Counted from the first letter of the stretch, positions 24,152-35,700 are shown. The stretch: 64,000 nt of DNA from Capra hircus (GCF_001704415.2 NC_030811.1:5304501-5368500), one strand, 5' to 3'. Notes: generated by a model from the letters alone, not told the origin. A program made the numbers and translations.

Positions 24152-26155
24152 GGAAAGTGTTAGTCATTCAGTTCAGTTCAGTCGCTCAGTCCTGTCCGAC
24201 TCTGCGACCCCATGAATCGCAGCACGCCAGGCCTCCCTGTCCATCACCAATTCCCGGAGTTCACTCAGACTCACGTCCATCGAGTCCATGATGCCATCCA
24301 GCCATCTCATCCTCGGTCGTCCCCTTCTCCTCCTGCCCCCAATCCCTCCCAGCGTCAGAGTCTTTTCCAATGAGTCAACTCTTCACATGAGGTGGCCAAA
24401 GTACTGGAGCTTCAGCTTTAGCATCATTCCTTCCAAAGAACACCCAGGGCTGATCTCCTTCAGAATGGACTGGTTGGATCTCCTTGCAGTCCAAGGGACT
24501 CTCAAGAGTCTTCTCCAACACCACAGTTCAAAAGCATCAATTCTTCAGTGCTAAGCTTTATTCACAGTCCAACTCTCACATCCATACATGACCACAGGAA
24601 AAACCATAGCCTTGACTAGACGGACCTTAGTCAGCAAAGTAATGTCTCTGCTCTTGAATATACTATCTAGGTTGGTCATAACTTTTCTTCCAAGGAGTAA
24701 GCGTCTTTTAATTTCATGGCTGCAGTCACCATCTGCAGTGATTATGGAGCCCAAAAAAATAAAGTCTGGCACTGTTTCCACTGTTTCCCCATCTATTTCC
24801 CATGAAGTGATGGGACCAGATGCCATGATCTTCGTTTTCTGGATGTTGAGCTTTAAGCCAACTTTTTCACTCTCCTCTTTCACTTTCATCAAGAGGCTTC
24901 TTAGCTCCTCTTCACTTTCTGCCATAACGATGGTGTCATCTGCATTTCTGAGGTTATTGATATTTCTCCCGGCAATCTTGATTCCAGCTTGTGTTTCTTC
25001 CAGCCCAGCGTTTCTCATGATGTACTCTGCATAGAAGTTAAAGAAGCAGGGTGACAATATACAGCCTTGACGTACTCCTTTTCCTATTTGGAACCAGTTT
25101 GTTCCATGTCCAGTTCTAACTGTTGCTTCCTGACCTGCATACAGATTTCTCAAGAGGCACGTCAGGTGGTCTGGTATTCCCATCTCTTTCAGAATTTTCC
25201 ACAGTTTATAGTGATCCACACAGTCAAAGGCTTTGGCATAGTCAATAAAGCAGAAATAGATGTTTTTCTGGAACTCTCTTGCTTTCTCGATGATCCAGCG
25301 GATGTCGGCAATTTGATCTCTGGTTCCTCTGCCTTTTCTAAAACCAGCTTGAACATCCGTAAGTTCACAGTTCACGTATTGCTGAAGCCTGGCTTGGAGA
25401 ATTTTGAGCATTACTTTACTAGTGTGTGAGATGAGTGCAATTGTGCGGTAGCTTGAGCATTCTTTGGCATTGCCTTTCTTTGGGATTGGAATGAAAACTG
25501 ACCTTTTCCAGTCCTGCGGCCACTGCTGAGTTTTCCAAATTTGCTGGCATACTGAGTGCAACACTTTCACAGCGTCATCTTTTAGGATTTAAAATAACTC
25601 AACTGGAATTCCATCACCTCCACTAGCTTTGTTTGTAGTGATGCTTTCTAAGGCCCACTTGACTTCACATTCCAGGATGTCTGGCTCTAGATGTGTGATC
25701 ACACCATCGTGGTTATCTGGGTGGTGAAGATCTTTTTTGTATAGTTCTGTGTATTCTTGCCAGCTCTTCTTAATATCTTCTGCTTCTGTTCGGTCCATAC
25801 CATGTCTGTCCTTTATCGAGCCCATCTTTGCATGAAATGTTCCCTTGGTATCTCTAATTTTCTTGAAGAGATCTCTAGTCTTTCCCATTCTGTTGTATTC
25901 TCTGTTGTATTCTCTATTTCTTTGCATTGATCGCTGAGGAAGGCTTTCTTATCTCTCCTTGCTATTCAGTCCTGTCCAATTCTTTGTGACCCCATGGACT
26001 GTAGCCCACTAGGCTCCTTTGTCCATGGGATTCTCCAGGCAAGAACACCAGAGTGGACTGCATTCCCTTTAACAGGGGATCTTCCTGACCCAGGGATCAA
26101 TCCTAGGTCTCCTGCATTACAGGCAGATTCTTAACCATCTGAGCCACCAGGGGAA
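24152..26155 (-). mobile_element. Bov-tA SINE split by a BovB
   Basis: The SINE tail piece is 24152-24171 (GAAAGTGTTAGTCATTCAG) and the rest is 25964-26155, ending CTGAGCCACCAGGGGA. The target duplication is ATTCAG at 24166-24171 and 25964-25969. Removing the 1.8 kb in between restores a continuous SINE. Confidence 0.85.
24172..25963 (-). mobile_element. BovB LINE with long RT ORF
   Basis: The minus-strand ORF 25570-24551 (339 codons) carries RT motif A as FCFIDYAKAFDCVDH. Motif C reads NADD instead of YADD (NLRNADDTIVMAES), which would disable polymerisation. The upstream linker (GKTRDLFKKIRDTKG) is in another frame at 25927-25589, after a stop. The copy is truncated in the linker and retains the 3' tail. 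Confidence 0.95.
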
Positions 26156-26383
26156 AAAGTAACCAAGAAAGGTGAGGGCTTCTATAAAACAGACTGGAAA
26201 CTGCAGCTAGGGGCGGGAGTGGGTGGCAGGGAGGAGCAAAGCTACAGTAACGGAGAACACCTGTGAAGGTCACAGACACAGGCTGAGATTTGATGGGAAG
26301 ATTACAGAATTCTTACCCTTGCTCACACTTCACCATAACACCAGCAGGGCTCCAAACAGAATGCTAGTGTGCTGCAGCTGATG

Positions 26384-26588
26384 CAGGTTTCCCAGGGGCA
26401 CTCTGCCAATGCAGGCAGACGTTAAGAGGCACGGGTTTGATCCCTGGGTCAGGCAGATCCCCTGGAGGTGGGGCAAGGCAACCCACTCCAGTATTCCTGC
26501 CTGGAGAATCCAATAGACAGAGGAGCCTAGTGGGATACCATCCATGGCGTTGCAAAGGTAGGACATGATTAAAGTGACTTAGCACTCA
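26384..26588 (+). mobile_element. Bov-tA SINE, diverged
   Basis: The body CACTCCAGTATTCCTGCCTG and ACAGAGGAGCCTAGTGGG are clear; the head is rearranged (TTTCCCAGGGGCACTCTGCC). Confidence 0.8.
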
Positions 26589-27719
26589 GAGCTGACACAA
26601 ACTCTCTCTGGGGAACAGTGCTTATACGAACAGGGCACTAGAAGAATCCAAAGCCTCTGGAACCTGTAACTACTGCAAACATTAAACACTGCCAAACCTC
26701 TATTAGTTCCTATTACCTGATACAAGACAACACCCTTTCAAAAACAACAGCAAAATGCAAAGTTTAATAAAAGAGAAAACAGTCACCAAAACAAAGCAAT
26801 CATTAGAACCAGAATTAGATGACACAGATTTGGGGACTGGCAGACAAGGAATTTAAAATATCTGTCATTAATATGTTAAGGGCTCTAATGGAAAAAGACA
26901 ACATGCAAGAATAGGAGGATGATGGAAACAGTGAGAAAGAATCAAAAGGAAATGCTAAACACCAACAGCACTGCAAAAGCTATGAGAACGCCTTCCGTGG
27001 GCGCATCAGAGACTCCACACAGCCAGAGAAAGCAGCAGTGAGCTGGAACACAGGTCAACAGACACTCTGCAAACTTAAATGCAAAGAGAAAAAAGAACGA
27101 AATAAACAATATCCAAAAACTGTGGGGCAATTTCAGAAAGTATAGCACATACACATTACTGGAATATCAGAAGAAAAAAAGGAAGCAGAAAAAACATTTG
27201 AAATAATAATAGCCAAGAACTTTCCAAAATTAACAACAGACCCTAGGAAGCTGAGAGTACCCATATCATATTCAGACAATCAAAACACAAATACAAAATC
27301 TTGAAAGCAGCTACAGGGAGGGAAGAACATTTTATCTACAGAGGAAAGAGAATTACAGTGGACTTCTCATCATGCAAGCAAGAGCAGAGTAAAATATTTA
27401 AAGTATGAAACCCCATCACCACCTCAGAATTCTATATTCATTGATATTATTATTCAAAATGAAGGAGAAATAAAGGCTTTATCATTAAAAAAAAAAAACT
27501 GACAAACTCATCACAAGCAGCCCTGTCCTGCAAAAAAATGGAAAAAAAAATCTTCAAGCAGAAGAAAAATGATACAGGTCAGAAACCTGGATCTACATAA
27601 AGAAAATAAGAGCATCAGAGAAGGGATAAATATACTGAAAATAAAATCCTTTACTTTTCTTATTCTTATCTGACCTAAAAGACAACCAGAACAAGGGAAG
27701 AATAAAATAACAGAACAAG

Positions 27720-27935
27720 GACATTCCCACTGGCTCAGCAGTAAAGAATCTGCCTGCAATGCAGGAGACATGGGTTCAATTCCTGGGTCTCAAAGATCCC
27801 CTGGAGGAGGAAATGGCAGCTCACTCCAGTATTCTTGCCTGGGAAATCCCAAGGACAGAGGAGACTGGTAGGCTACAGTCCATGGGGGTTGCAAAAACAG
27901 TCGGACACGACTGAAGGACTGAACAACCACACAGC
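27720..27935 (+). mobile_element. Bov-tA SINE
   Basis: Full-length copy from ACATTCCCACTGGCTCAGCA to CGGACACGACTGAAGGACTG. Confidence 0.9.
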
Positions 27936-28031
27936 AACTGGGTGATCACAGCACACTGGTGAGTGAGTGACAGCAAGGCCACAGGGCTGGGTGGGAGAAA
28001 CCTACTCACACACCAAGCAATGTTATTACTG

Positions 28032-28233
28032 TTGTTTAGTTGCTAACCCCTGTCTGCCTCTGTTATGACCCCGTGGACTGTAGCCCACCAGGCTCCTCTG
28101 TCCACTGGATTTTCCAGGCATGAATACTGGAGCGTGTTGCCATTTCCCCCTCCAGGGGATCTTCTCAACCCAGGAATCAAAACCACGTCTCCTGTGTTGG
28201 CAGGAAGATTCTTCACCACTGAGACACCAGAAT
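28032..28233 (-). mobile_element. Bov-tA SINE
   Basis: Begins GTTGTTTAGTTGCTAACCCC and ends in the head complement CACTGAGACACCAG. Confidence 0.9.
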
Positions 28234-28368
28234 TACATTACTTCAAGGCAGATTCAGGGGTTAGTTTAAAATGTATATTGTAAACTCTAGGGCAATCACA
28301 AAAAAAATTTTTTAAGAAATATAATGATATGCTATGTGGTAGGCACAATAATGGTCCCTCAGAAATAT

Positions 28369-28782
28369 GGTTTTTCCAGTAGTCATGTATGGATGTGAGA
28401 GTTGGACCATAAAGAGGACTGAGAGACGAAGAATTGATGCTTTAGAACTGTGGTGTTAGAGAAGACTCTGGACAGTCCCTTGGACAGCAAGGAGATCAAA
28501 CCAGTCAATCCTAAAGGAAATCAACCCTGAATATTCATTGAAAGGACTGATGCTCCAATATTTTGGCCACCTGATTCGAAGAGCTGACTCACTGGAAAAG
28601 ACCCTGATGCTGGGAAAGACTGAAGGCAGGAGAAGGGGGCAACAAAGGATGAGACGGTTGGATGGCATCACTGACTCAATGGACATGAGTTTGAGCAAGC
28701 TCCGGGAGATAGGGAAGGACAGGGAAGCCTGGTATGCTGCAGTCCACGGGGCCGCAAAAAGTCAGGACTTAGTAACTAACAA
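28369..28782 (+). mobile_element. BovB 3' fragment, plus strand
   Basis: Starts in the C-terminal coding region (TTTTTCCAGTAGTCATGTAT) and shows MKGLMLQYFGHLIRRADSLE in frame, with the ELRE-type C-terminus following. The terminal CTGAA repeat is replaced by AACTAACAAG. Confidence 0.92.
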
Positions 28783-28901
28783 GAACAAGAAAAAGTAAAA
28801 GGATGGAAAGCTATATACCATGCTAACAGTAACCAAAAGAAAGCTAAAGTAACCACATTAACTTCAGACAGAGCAGATTTCATTGGATAATTAGGGATAA
28901 A

Positions 28902-29952
28902 GGCACGCCAGGCCTCCCTGTCCATCACCAACTCCCAGAGTTTACTCAAACTCATGCCATTGAGTCAGTGATGCCATCCAACCATCTCATCCTCTGTCAT
29001 CCCCTTCTCCTCCTGCCTTTAATCTTTCCCAACATCAGGGTCTTTTCAAATGAGTCAGTTCTTCGCATTAGGTGGCCAAAGTTTTAGTTTCAGCTTCAAC
29101 ATCAGTCCTTCCAATGAATATTCCAGACTGATTTCCTTTAGCATAGACCTGGGTGTGGCATAAGCCCTCTTGGAGGAGGTCGCCATTAACCCCACCACAG
29201 AGCTGCCAGAACTTACACAGGACTGGGAAATAGACTCCTGGAGGGCACAAACAGGACCTCGTGCACCAGGACCCAGGAGAAAGAGCAGTGACCCCACAGG
29301 AGACTGACCCAGACTTGCCTGGGCGTGTCCAGGAGTCTCCGGTGGAGGCGTGGGTCAGCAGTGGCCTGCTGCAGGGCTGGGGGCAGTGAGTGCAGCAGTG
29401 CATCATGGGACCTTTTGAAGGAGGTCACCATGATCTTCATCACCTCCACCACAGTTTCGGTTCAGTCGCTCAGTCGTGTCCGACTCTTTGAGACCAATGA
29501 ACAGCAGCACGCCAGACCTCCCTGTCCATCACCAACTCCTGGAGTCCACCCAAACTCATGTCCACCATAGTTGGACCCCAGGTAAATAGCAGGTAGGGAA
29601 CACAGCTCCACCCATCAACAGAAAATTGGAGTAAAGATTTACTGAGCACGGCCCCGCCCATCAGAACAAGACCCAGTCCCCCTCAGTCAGTCTCTCCCAC
29701 CAGGAAGCTTCCATAAGCCTCTTATCCTTCTCCATCAGAGGGCAGACAGACTAAAAACCACAGTCCCAGAAAACTAACCAATCTGATCACACTGACCACA
29801 GCCTTGTCTAACTCAATGAAACTGTGAGCCATGCTGTGTAGGGCCACCCAAGATGGACGGGTCATGGTGGAGAGTTCTGACAAAATGTGGCCCACTGGAG
29901 AAGGGAATGGCAACCACTTCAGTATTCTTGCCTGGAGAACCCTATGAACAGT
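28902..29952. mobile_element. Rearranged BovB: inverted 5' part joined to 3' part, with a later fragment inside
   Basis: 28902-29143 is BovB 3' sequence on the minus strand. It abuts 29144-29458 and 29563-29952, which appear to be BovB 5' leader on the plus strand (the latter ends near GGAGAAGGGAATGGCAACCA). A small minus-strand BovB end, 29459-29562, interrupts the 5' part between the near repeats CCACCACAGTTT and CCACCATAGTTG. This head-to-head layout is what twin priming gives, although the expected 3' tail is missing at 28902. Confidence 0.7.
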
Positions 29953-29959
29953 CCATATA

Positions 29960-30850
29960 TGTACACATGTATTTTCTTGCTTATCAGCTGAGAGGGTCTA
30001 GGAGAATAACACCCCCATGACAACAAGCATACCTAGTGCCCAAATCTTGGTTTCTAACAGAATTCTCCAATAAAAAGAACCAAAGCTCCTTGAAGAAATG
30101 ACTGACTCTTGGACTGGGAAAGGAAATACGTAAGATAAGCCTCAAGTACCTTGTAGTGCCATAAAGTAAGAAAATGACACACACACACACAAAAAAAAAA
30201 CAGGAAAAAAGAAATCCCAGAATGATGGGGATATGTTAAAGGAACAGATGGAACGAAATATAAGAGCTTACAAAGGCCATACCTAAAACAATTTAAGCCA
30301 CAAAATAAAGCGGCACTGCATTATAGCCCAAAGTAAAGATAACTATCCATGAGTCCATAATGACAAAGATAACATTAAAAAAACTGATCATTAATAACTT
30401 ATGTACAATCACTTTTCTTAATGTCTGAAATTTTGCGAAGTAAAACTTTTATATGTCTTTATACATATATACGTGTGTATTGATATATATATATATATAT
30501 ATCTTACCCAACAACCAAATGCTCCTTTGACTCTGTATGTAGGTTGGTTTCCAGGGGTTATAATGTGCTTACAAGATTAAGTCCTCAAATAATTCTTGTC
30601 CATGGAATCACAGGACACAGATTCTAGTAGTCTATCCTTATGGGTTGTGTATTCGTATCTATTAACTGTCTTCTCCTCACTTCTGCTTCCTCCTGGAAGA
30701 TTCACTGGAGATCAACTTTACAAACTAGCCTGCAGAAACAGAATGTCCACATGGAAACGCCTGTTGCAGGTGATGTACAGACACAGAGTAGCAGAAGGGT
30801 GAACTGCCCCACTGAAGGTGGGCTCCTGGCTCCAAGTCCACTCTCTACAC
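29960..30850. other. Unique intron with simple repeats
   Basis: A short CA repeat at about 30180-30192, followed by an A run, and an AT dinucleotide run at about 30482-30502. No gene seen. Confidence 0.5.
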
Positions 30851-31097
30851 TCCAGTGGGTCTCAGCCAGAGCCCAAGATATTTGGCGATGTCTGGGGAAA
30901 CTCAGCACCACCGGAGTCTTTTGGTAATGTCTGGAAATGCTTTTGGGTGCCATGACCAGGGACCCTGCTAACACCTGGTAGGGAGAAGCCAGGGATGTTG
31001 CTAAATCCCCTACAATGCACAGAACAGCCCCAAACAATGAAAAATTATCTGGCTCAAAATGTCAACAGTGCCAAGTTTGAGAAACTCTATTCTGTAA
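30850..31097 (+). mobile_element. MER20-like hAT transposon relic
   Basis: Contains TTTGGCGATGTCTGG, CAGGGATGTTGCTAAAT, CCTACAATGCACAGAACAGC and AATTATCTGGC in the order of MER20. A related block (GGTAATGTCTGGAAATGC) recurs near 30920. Confidence 0.7.
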
Positions 31098-31189
31098 CAC
31101 CGGGGCTGGGACTCTACATGTAACATTCTTCGAACCCTTGAACAAGGAGGCAGGTAGAAATGCCAACCTTCCAGGCAGTTGGAAAATCC

Positions 31190-31350
31190 ACTTATATGGT
31201 AGGCCCTCCATATCTTCAGTACCTCTGTACTTCAGGGTTCAACCAGTTGCAGATTTTGCTGTACTGTAGTATTTACTGTTGAAAAAAATCTGCAAATTAA
31301 TGGACCTGTGCATGCAGTTCAAATCTGCATTGTTCAAGGATCAGCTATAC
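31190..31350. mobile_element. Tigger-like DNA transposon relic
   Basis: CCTCCATATCTTCAGTACCT and TTGTTCAAGGATCAGC resemble Tigger-type ends. Short and diverged. Confidence 0.4.
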
Positions 31351-31463
31351 CGATAAATGAAACAACTTGGATGAACAGGGAAACACATATGAAAAAGTCT
31401 TCAGTCTCAATAATTACTACAGACATGTAAATAAAAATAAGCTACTATTTTTCAACTCTTGAA

Positions 31464-31670
31464 AAGTTAGTGTTAGTTGCTCAGTGGTGCCCAATTCTTT
31501 GTGACCCCATGGGCCCGCCAGATTCCTCTGTCCATGTAATTCTCCAGGCAAGAATACTGGAGTGCGTTGCCATTCCATCTTCTCCAGGTTTTCCCCACCC
31601 AGAGATCCAACTTTCGGTCTCCTACACTGCAGGCAGAATTTTCACCGTCTAAGCCACCAGGAAAGCCCTT
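31464..31670 (-). mobile_element. Bov-tA SINE
   Basis: AGTGTTAGTTGCTCAGTGGT to TAAGCCACCAGGAAAGCCC. Confidence 0.9.
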
Positions 31671-32394
31671 AAAAACCTTTATACCCTTATGGCCAATAAT
31701 CCTACTTTCTCTAAGAATAAAAATCCTAAAGAAATAATAAGTCGGGTGAAAAACTAGGCATTTCCTAAAGCAAACTCCAAAAAATGCTACAATACAGATA
31801 TAAAACACAGTATATAGAAACAAGTAGAAAGGACAAATTAAATTTGTATATTAAAAAAAAATACTTAAAGGAAATGCCTTAGAGAACTTAAGATTTGACT
31901 TTAAAGATTAAGACTTCAATGGCCCAAAAGCTAAAATATCTCAAGCAGAAAGCTGAAGTCTTAAAGAAACTGCAACATGTATTTGTTTTCCATTTTTTCA
32001 AAAAGAATAGTAAGTAGGACTGTTGGTTACAAGGAATACACACATCTGGTTAAGGTTAGTGGAAATGACTAATTCTATGAGGACAGGCTGGGGCTATGAC
32101 CCTGAGGGTGAGAATTAACTCATTCTACAAGCAAAAGGAAGCTAACTAGGGTTTTTAAGCAAATGTACCTTAGGAAGAAAATCCTAGGAGCAATGTATAA
32201 AATGATTTGGGCCAGAGGGAAATAAAATCTAGAACCAGGGAGCCAGTTAGAAAAAAGAAATTCCAAAAAGAGGCTGGGTTTGCAATAGAGCTGTGAAAGT
32301 GAGTGGCAAGGAGAATCAGAGGCAGCACTGCCTGCACTTGTCAGCTTGACCAGATATAGGACCCTGCGGGAGGAAGGAGGAAGAAAAGCAACAC
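31671..32394. other. Unique intron sequence
   Basis: No gene or repeat recognised. Confidence 0.45.
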
Positions 32395-32505
32395 TCAGTT
32401 AAGTCTGCCAGGAGCACTTCCAAACGCAGGGTGTGCGGCTTCAATCCCTGCTGGGGAACTAAGGTTCCACATGCCTCATGGCCAAAAACCCCAAACAGAG
32501 AACAA
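32395..32505 (+). mobile_element. tRNA-SINE fragment (CHR type)
   Basis: GGCTTCAATCCCTGCTGGGG and AACTAAGGTTCCACATGCC are recognisable; the head is decayed. Confidence 0.65.
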
Positions 32506-32574
32506 TATTGTAACAAATTTAATGAAACTTTTTAAATGGAGGGGAAGGGGTCTTTAAAAATAAAACAAAAACAA

Positions 32575-33110
32575 GTCAAAAAACACACAGATTTACCACA
32601 TGACCTAGCAATTCCACGCCAAGGTATGTATATCCCAAAGAATCAAAATCAGAGACTCATACAGACACATGTAAACACATGTTCACAGCAGCGTTATTCA
32701 CAGTAGGCAAAAAATGGCAGCAACCTAGTGTCCATCAATGGATAAACAAATTGTTATACAGCCGCTCGGCCGTATGTATGTATCCAGCCATACAAAGGAA
32801 TGAAGTCTGAGATACACTACAGCGTGGATGAACCTTGAAAACTGACGTGAAATAAGCTGAAAAAGGCAACTATTGTATGATTTCAATTCTGTGAGGCATC
32901 TAGAACAAACAAATTCAGAGGCAGAACGGACTGGGGGAGGGGAAGAGGGGAGTTACTGGACTTTGTGTTTAGAGTAAAAAACTTTTGGAAACAGTGGTTA
33001 TGATGACACAATATTGTGAATGTACTTAATACCTGAGTTGTATACTTTAAAAACGGTCAGAACAATAAACTTCAAGTTATGTGTACTTTACCACAATAAA
33101 AGACTAAAAA
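32575..33110 (+). mobile_element. L1 3' end (ORF2 C-terminus and 3' UTR)
   Basis: Contains GACCTAGCAATTCCACGCC, AGCAGCGTTATTCACAGTAG and TGTCCATCAATGGATAAACA, which are conserved in ORF2 C-terminal DNA, then the 3' UTR with TATACTTTAAAAACGGTC. Confidence 0.85.
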
Positions 33111-33119
33111 AGAACAGTG

Positions 33120-33940
33120 AAGCTAGAACTCGAATTGCAAAGAACAGCGCAGAACTGTCAAGAGAAGGCAGGAAAAGCGTGGACTAGTTCATGACGTTGA
33201 ACTTGAAAACCTCAGCTGATATATACTGAGGGTAGAGAGGTTTTCTGGTTTCGATTTTTTGTCAAGGCAGAGTAGAACTTAACATATGGTATTTATCTAG
33301 GTAATAGCAAAGAACTGAAAGGAGTTAGAGGGGCGGGGGGCGGGGGAGGTCTGGCTTGTTATTTCGAGGGACGAAACGACCACCACAATATTTTATTGGT
33401 ATTTTATTGGTGCATGGCAGCGTGAGAAGCATTTCAAATTTATAATTTCATCTTATATTTGGAAAACCAACCAACCGATTGCTTTCCTAACAGAGTAAAA
33501 AGGCCCGCAGGACGAAATATCTTCGATGAGAAAAATACACGAAGCTCTTCCATCACGAGCGTATTCAAATTCCTTAAAGGGTGAAATCAACCCGAAATGG
33601 AGGAGGGTCGGGGCTCGATATTTCTGTATTCAAACCACACGTATGTTAAGAGCCTGGGCAACTGTGCAAGGAAGCCAATTTCTTCAACAAGTGCACTTCA
33701 AAGACACAGAAAAGGCAAACTTCAGATGCTCACCCACCGAATGCCCTGCGAGAACCCGGTCAAAGCCTGAGTGGCACCACCCAACCATGAAGAAAGCAAA
33801 ATTGTGTTTTTCTTCAAAACTCCTTCAAGGAACGGTCGCACACTGCCCGAATACTGTGGAAACCGAGGGCTGGGCCCCAGGGCGTGCACTCTTCGAGGCG
33901 CTCCGGTGTCTAGACGTTTGCAATTCCCCGCAGTCGTTTC
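33120..33940. other. Unique intron flank leading into the CpG island
   Basis: Mostly unique, with a G-rich run near 33330-33352. CpG density rises from about 33830. Confidence 0.5.
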
Positions 33941-34520
33941 TGGGGCACCGCGTTTTCTCAGACGCGCCGGCGGGGCCGGGGGCGGCTCCCCGCGCCGCCC
34001 GCCGCCCCCACAGGGCCCGGCGTCTCCTCAGGCCACCCCCGGCCGCACGCCGGGTCTGCGGCCCCAGACCCCGCGGAGGCAGGCGGCGGCCGAGGCGGAG
34101 GAAGCCGCCGGAGCTGGCCCCTCGGGGCAGCCGGGGCCGCGGCCGCTCGCGCTGAGGACACGGACGGAGGCCGCGCGGGTTCACACGCCGCCGGGCCGCC
34201 GCTACTCACCCCGACGCCGTCAGCGCAGCACCCCTGCCTCTCGGGACTCCGGCTGGGACATCCTCCCTCCCGCCGCGGCCCGGCTCCGAGCCGCATTCGC
34301 CGCCGCAGCGGGCGGAGCCGCCTGGCAGGAAACGCAGCCCCGGGCACACAGGGGCTTCTCTGCCCCCCGCCCCCAAGACGGGCTCAACCGGTGCCCGCGC
34401 CGCAGCCTCGGCCGGAGCGCGCGCCCGCGAGCGCCACGTGACCAGCGGGCCGCGGCCCCCGCGCTGACGTCACCGCCCGCTGCGGGCGCGCCGCGGCCCC
34501 GCCCCTGCTGGTGAGCTGGG
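33940..34520 (-). promoter_or_regulatory. GALNT11: CpG-island promoter of GALNT11
   Basis: A roughly 580 bp, very GC- and CpG-rich, TATA-less island that gives way on both sides to AT-rich DNA. Upstream of the exon 1 donor it has a full palindromic cAMP response element TGACGTCA (34465-34472), an E-box in CCACGTGACC (34434-34443, a USF/TFE-type site) and a GC box CCCCGCCCC (34497-34505). The position just upstream of a GTGAGT donor on the minus strand, with the GALNT11 coding exons following on that strand, assigns it to GALNT11. The start site itself, and factor binding, are not shown by the sequence. Confidence 0.85.
34210..34400 (-). other. GALNT11: GALNT11 exon 1, noncoding (5' boundary estimated)
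   Basis: The donor is clear: GACGGCGTCGGG followed by GTGAGT, with the last exon base at 34210. The exon lies within the CpG island. The right end is only a guess because no initiator or transcript evidence is available. The main start codon lies in exon 2. Confidence 0.6.
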
Positions 34521-34849
34521 CGGGGTCAGTTCTGCGGGCTGCGGGTTCTTAGCTCTCGTGTACATGGGCTCATCAAGGACAGGTGTGGTGTCTTAAACAT
34601 ATCAAAAGATGTGCGGTCCCACACACATGTTATGATGGGTTAAAAATGTCAAGGCTGGGCAGAAGCTTGGGTTAAAATATCAGGAGCTGGTGACGAGAGC
34701 AGAAAAGTAGAGCACACCAGCAAGGTACACGGGGAGGCGGGCGGGGAGCTTACTAAAAACGCTGCCTCCAGCCACAGAGCGGGGACCCAAGGGTGTTGCA
34801 GTCCTCAAGCCATCACGTTGCGGTGAGTCCTGCCGCAGCCCCCAGCCAC

Positions 34850-35215
34850 CTCGCCACGCCCGAACTGTGCAGTCCGCCGATGGGAAGCAATAGGATTCTG
34901 GCTCTGGTTTTGGCTAGGTTGCATATCAGAGGAATGATCTCAATCAGCCCAGACGCTTGCCTCTTCCCCTGCATAGAAAAGCACTAAATCCCTTTCCTTG
35001 CAATATCTGATTTTCTTTAACCTTTTAAGTTCCCACTGTCTGACCTTTGTTGCAGAAATTCTTATCTATCCTGGCTCCTCCCTTACTTCCTCAGAGCAGT
35101 CCCTCAGAGCTATCTGAGAGACTGCGTTCCAGGCTTAAGTCCTTGGTTTTGTCCACTGAATAAACCGCAATACTCAACGTATAGGTTATGCTTTTTTTTT
35201 TCTTTTCAGTCAACA
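34850..35215 (+). mobile_element. Retroviral LTR piece upstream of GALNT11
   Basis: The 3' part reads like an LTR R/U5: CAGAGCTATCTGAGAGACTG, then CACTGAATAAACCGCAATAC (polyadenylation signal) and a T-rich run ending TCAGTCAACAGG. The left boundary is not resolved. It is antisense to GALNT11. Confidence 0.5.
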
Positions 35216-35229
35216 GGCCCCACGCCAGA

Positions 35230-35310
35230 CCAACTTACTAATTAAAATATGCATTTTACCAAGATCTCCAGGTGATTTATGTATTAAAAGTTTGAGATCA
35301 GTGTCCCAGG
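35230..35310. mobile_element. MER5A-like fragment
   Basis: AAGATCTCCAGGTGATTTAT and GTTTGAGATCAGTG match the MER5 right half. Confidence 0.45.
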
Positions 35311-35487
35311 TACAGTCAGTGCGGGAGACCTGCCAGTGACCTCAGCTCTTGATGGTATTTAAATATTTGTCCTTCTGATGGAGCAGATCTGTTTCTAGCT
35401 CTTACTTCAGATGGGTTCATCCTGTCCCATCAAGCTAACATGCAACCATACCATTCCAGAAGCTGAAGTTTTCGTTAACTTCAACTG

Positions 35488-35700
35488 GTGGTGGTTTTGT
35501 CGTTAAGTCATGTCCGACTCTTGTGAGCCCATGGGCTGTAGCCCAGGCCAGGCTCCTTTGTCCATGGGATTCTCCACTACTGCAAGGATACTGCAGTAGT
35601 TTGCCATTTCCTTCTCCAGGGGATCGTCCCAACCCAGTGATCGAACCCAGGTCTCGTGCATTGCAGGCAGATTCTTTACCAACTGAGCTACAGGGAAGCT
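35488..35700 (-). mobile_element. Bov-tA SINE
   Basis: TTTTGTCGTTAAGTCATGTC to AACTGAGCTACAGGGAAGCT. Confidence 0.9.

Larger units (their letters stand above)
26640..28365 (+). mobile_element. L1/HAL1-like ORF1 relic, interrupted by two SINEs
   Basis: A-rich sequence typical of sense L1 ORF1, with AATTTAAAATATCTGTCATT and GGGAAGAACATTTTATC. It extends to 27720, with a probable continuation at 28240-28330, between two Bov-tA insertions. No open frame remains. HAL1 against ordinary L1 cannot be settled by eye. Confidence 0.5.
1..34460 (-). other. GALNT11: GALNT11 gene, 5' part (promoter, exons 1-3, introns 1-2 and part of intron 3)
   Basis: The extent runs from the CpG island leftward out of the window. 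Exon 1 is noncoding and ends at 34210. Intron 1 (34209-6401) is about 27.8 kb and intron 2 (6073-1434) about 4.6 kb. GALNT11 encodes a Golgi type II membrane enzyme that starts mucin-type O-glycosylation by moving GalNAc from UDP-GalNAc to Ser/Thr. Only the anchor and stem region are coded here; the catalytic and lectin domains lie left of position 1. The right boundary is approximate because no transcript data are available. Confidence 0.9.

Noticed and set aside
24166..25969. A BovB-SINE chimera made by template switching
   Set aside because: SINE sequence is also present left of the BovB, with ATTCAG on both sides, so a simple insertion into an existing SINE explains it.
33526..34514. Long ORFs across the CpG island on both strands
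   Set aside because: Open frames come from high GC content. They are Arg/Pro/Ala-rich, without domains, and overlap the noncoding first exon and promoter.
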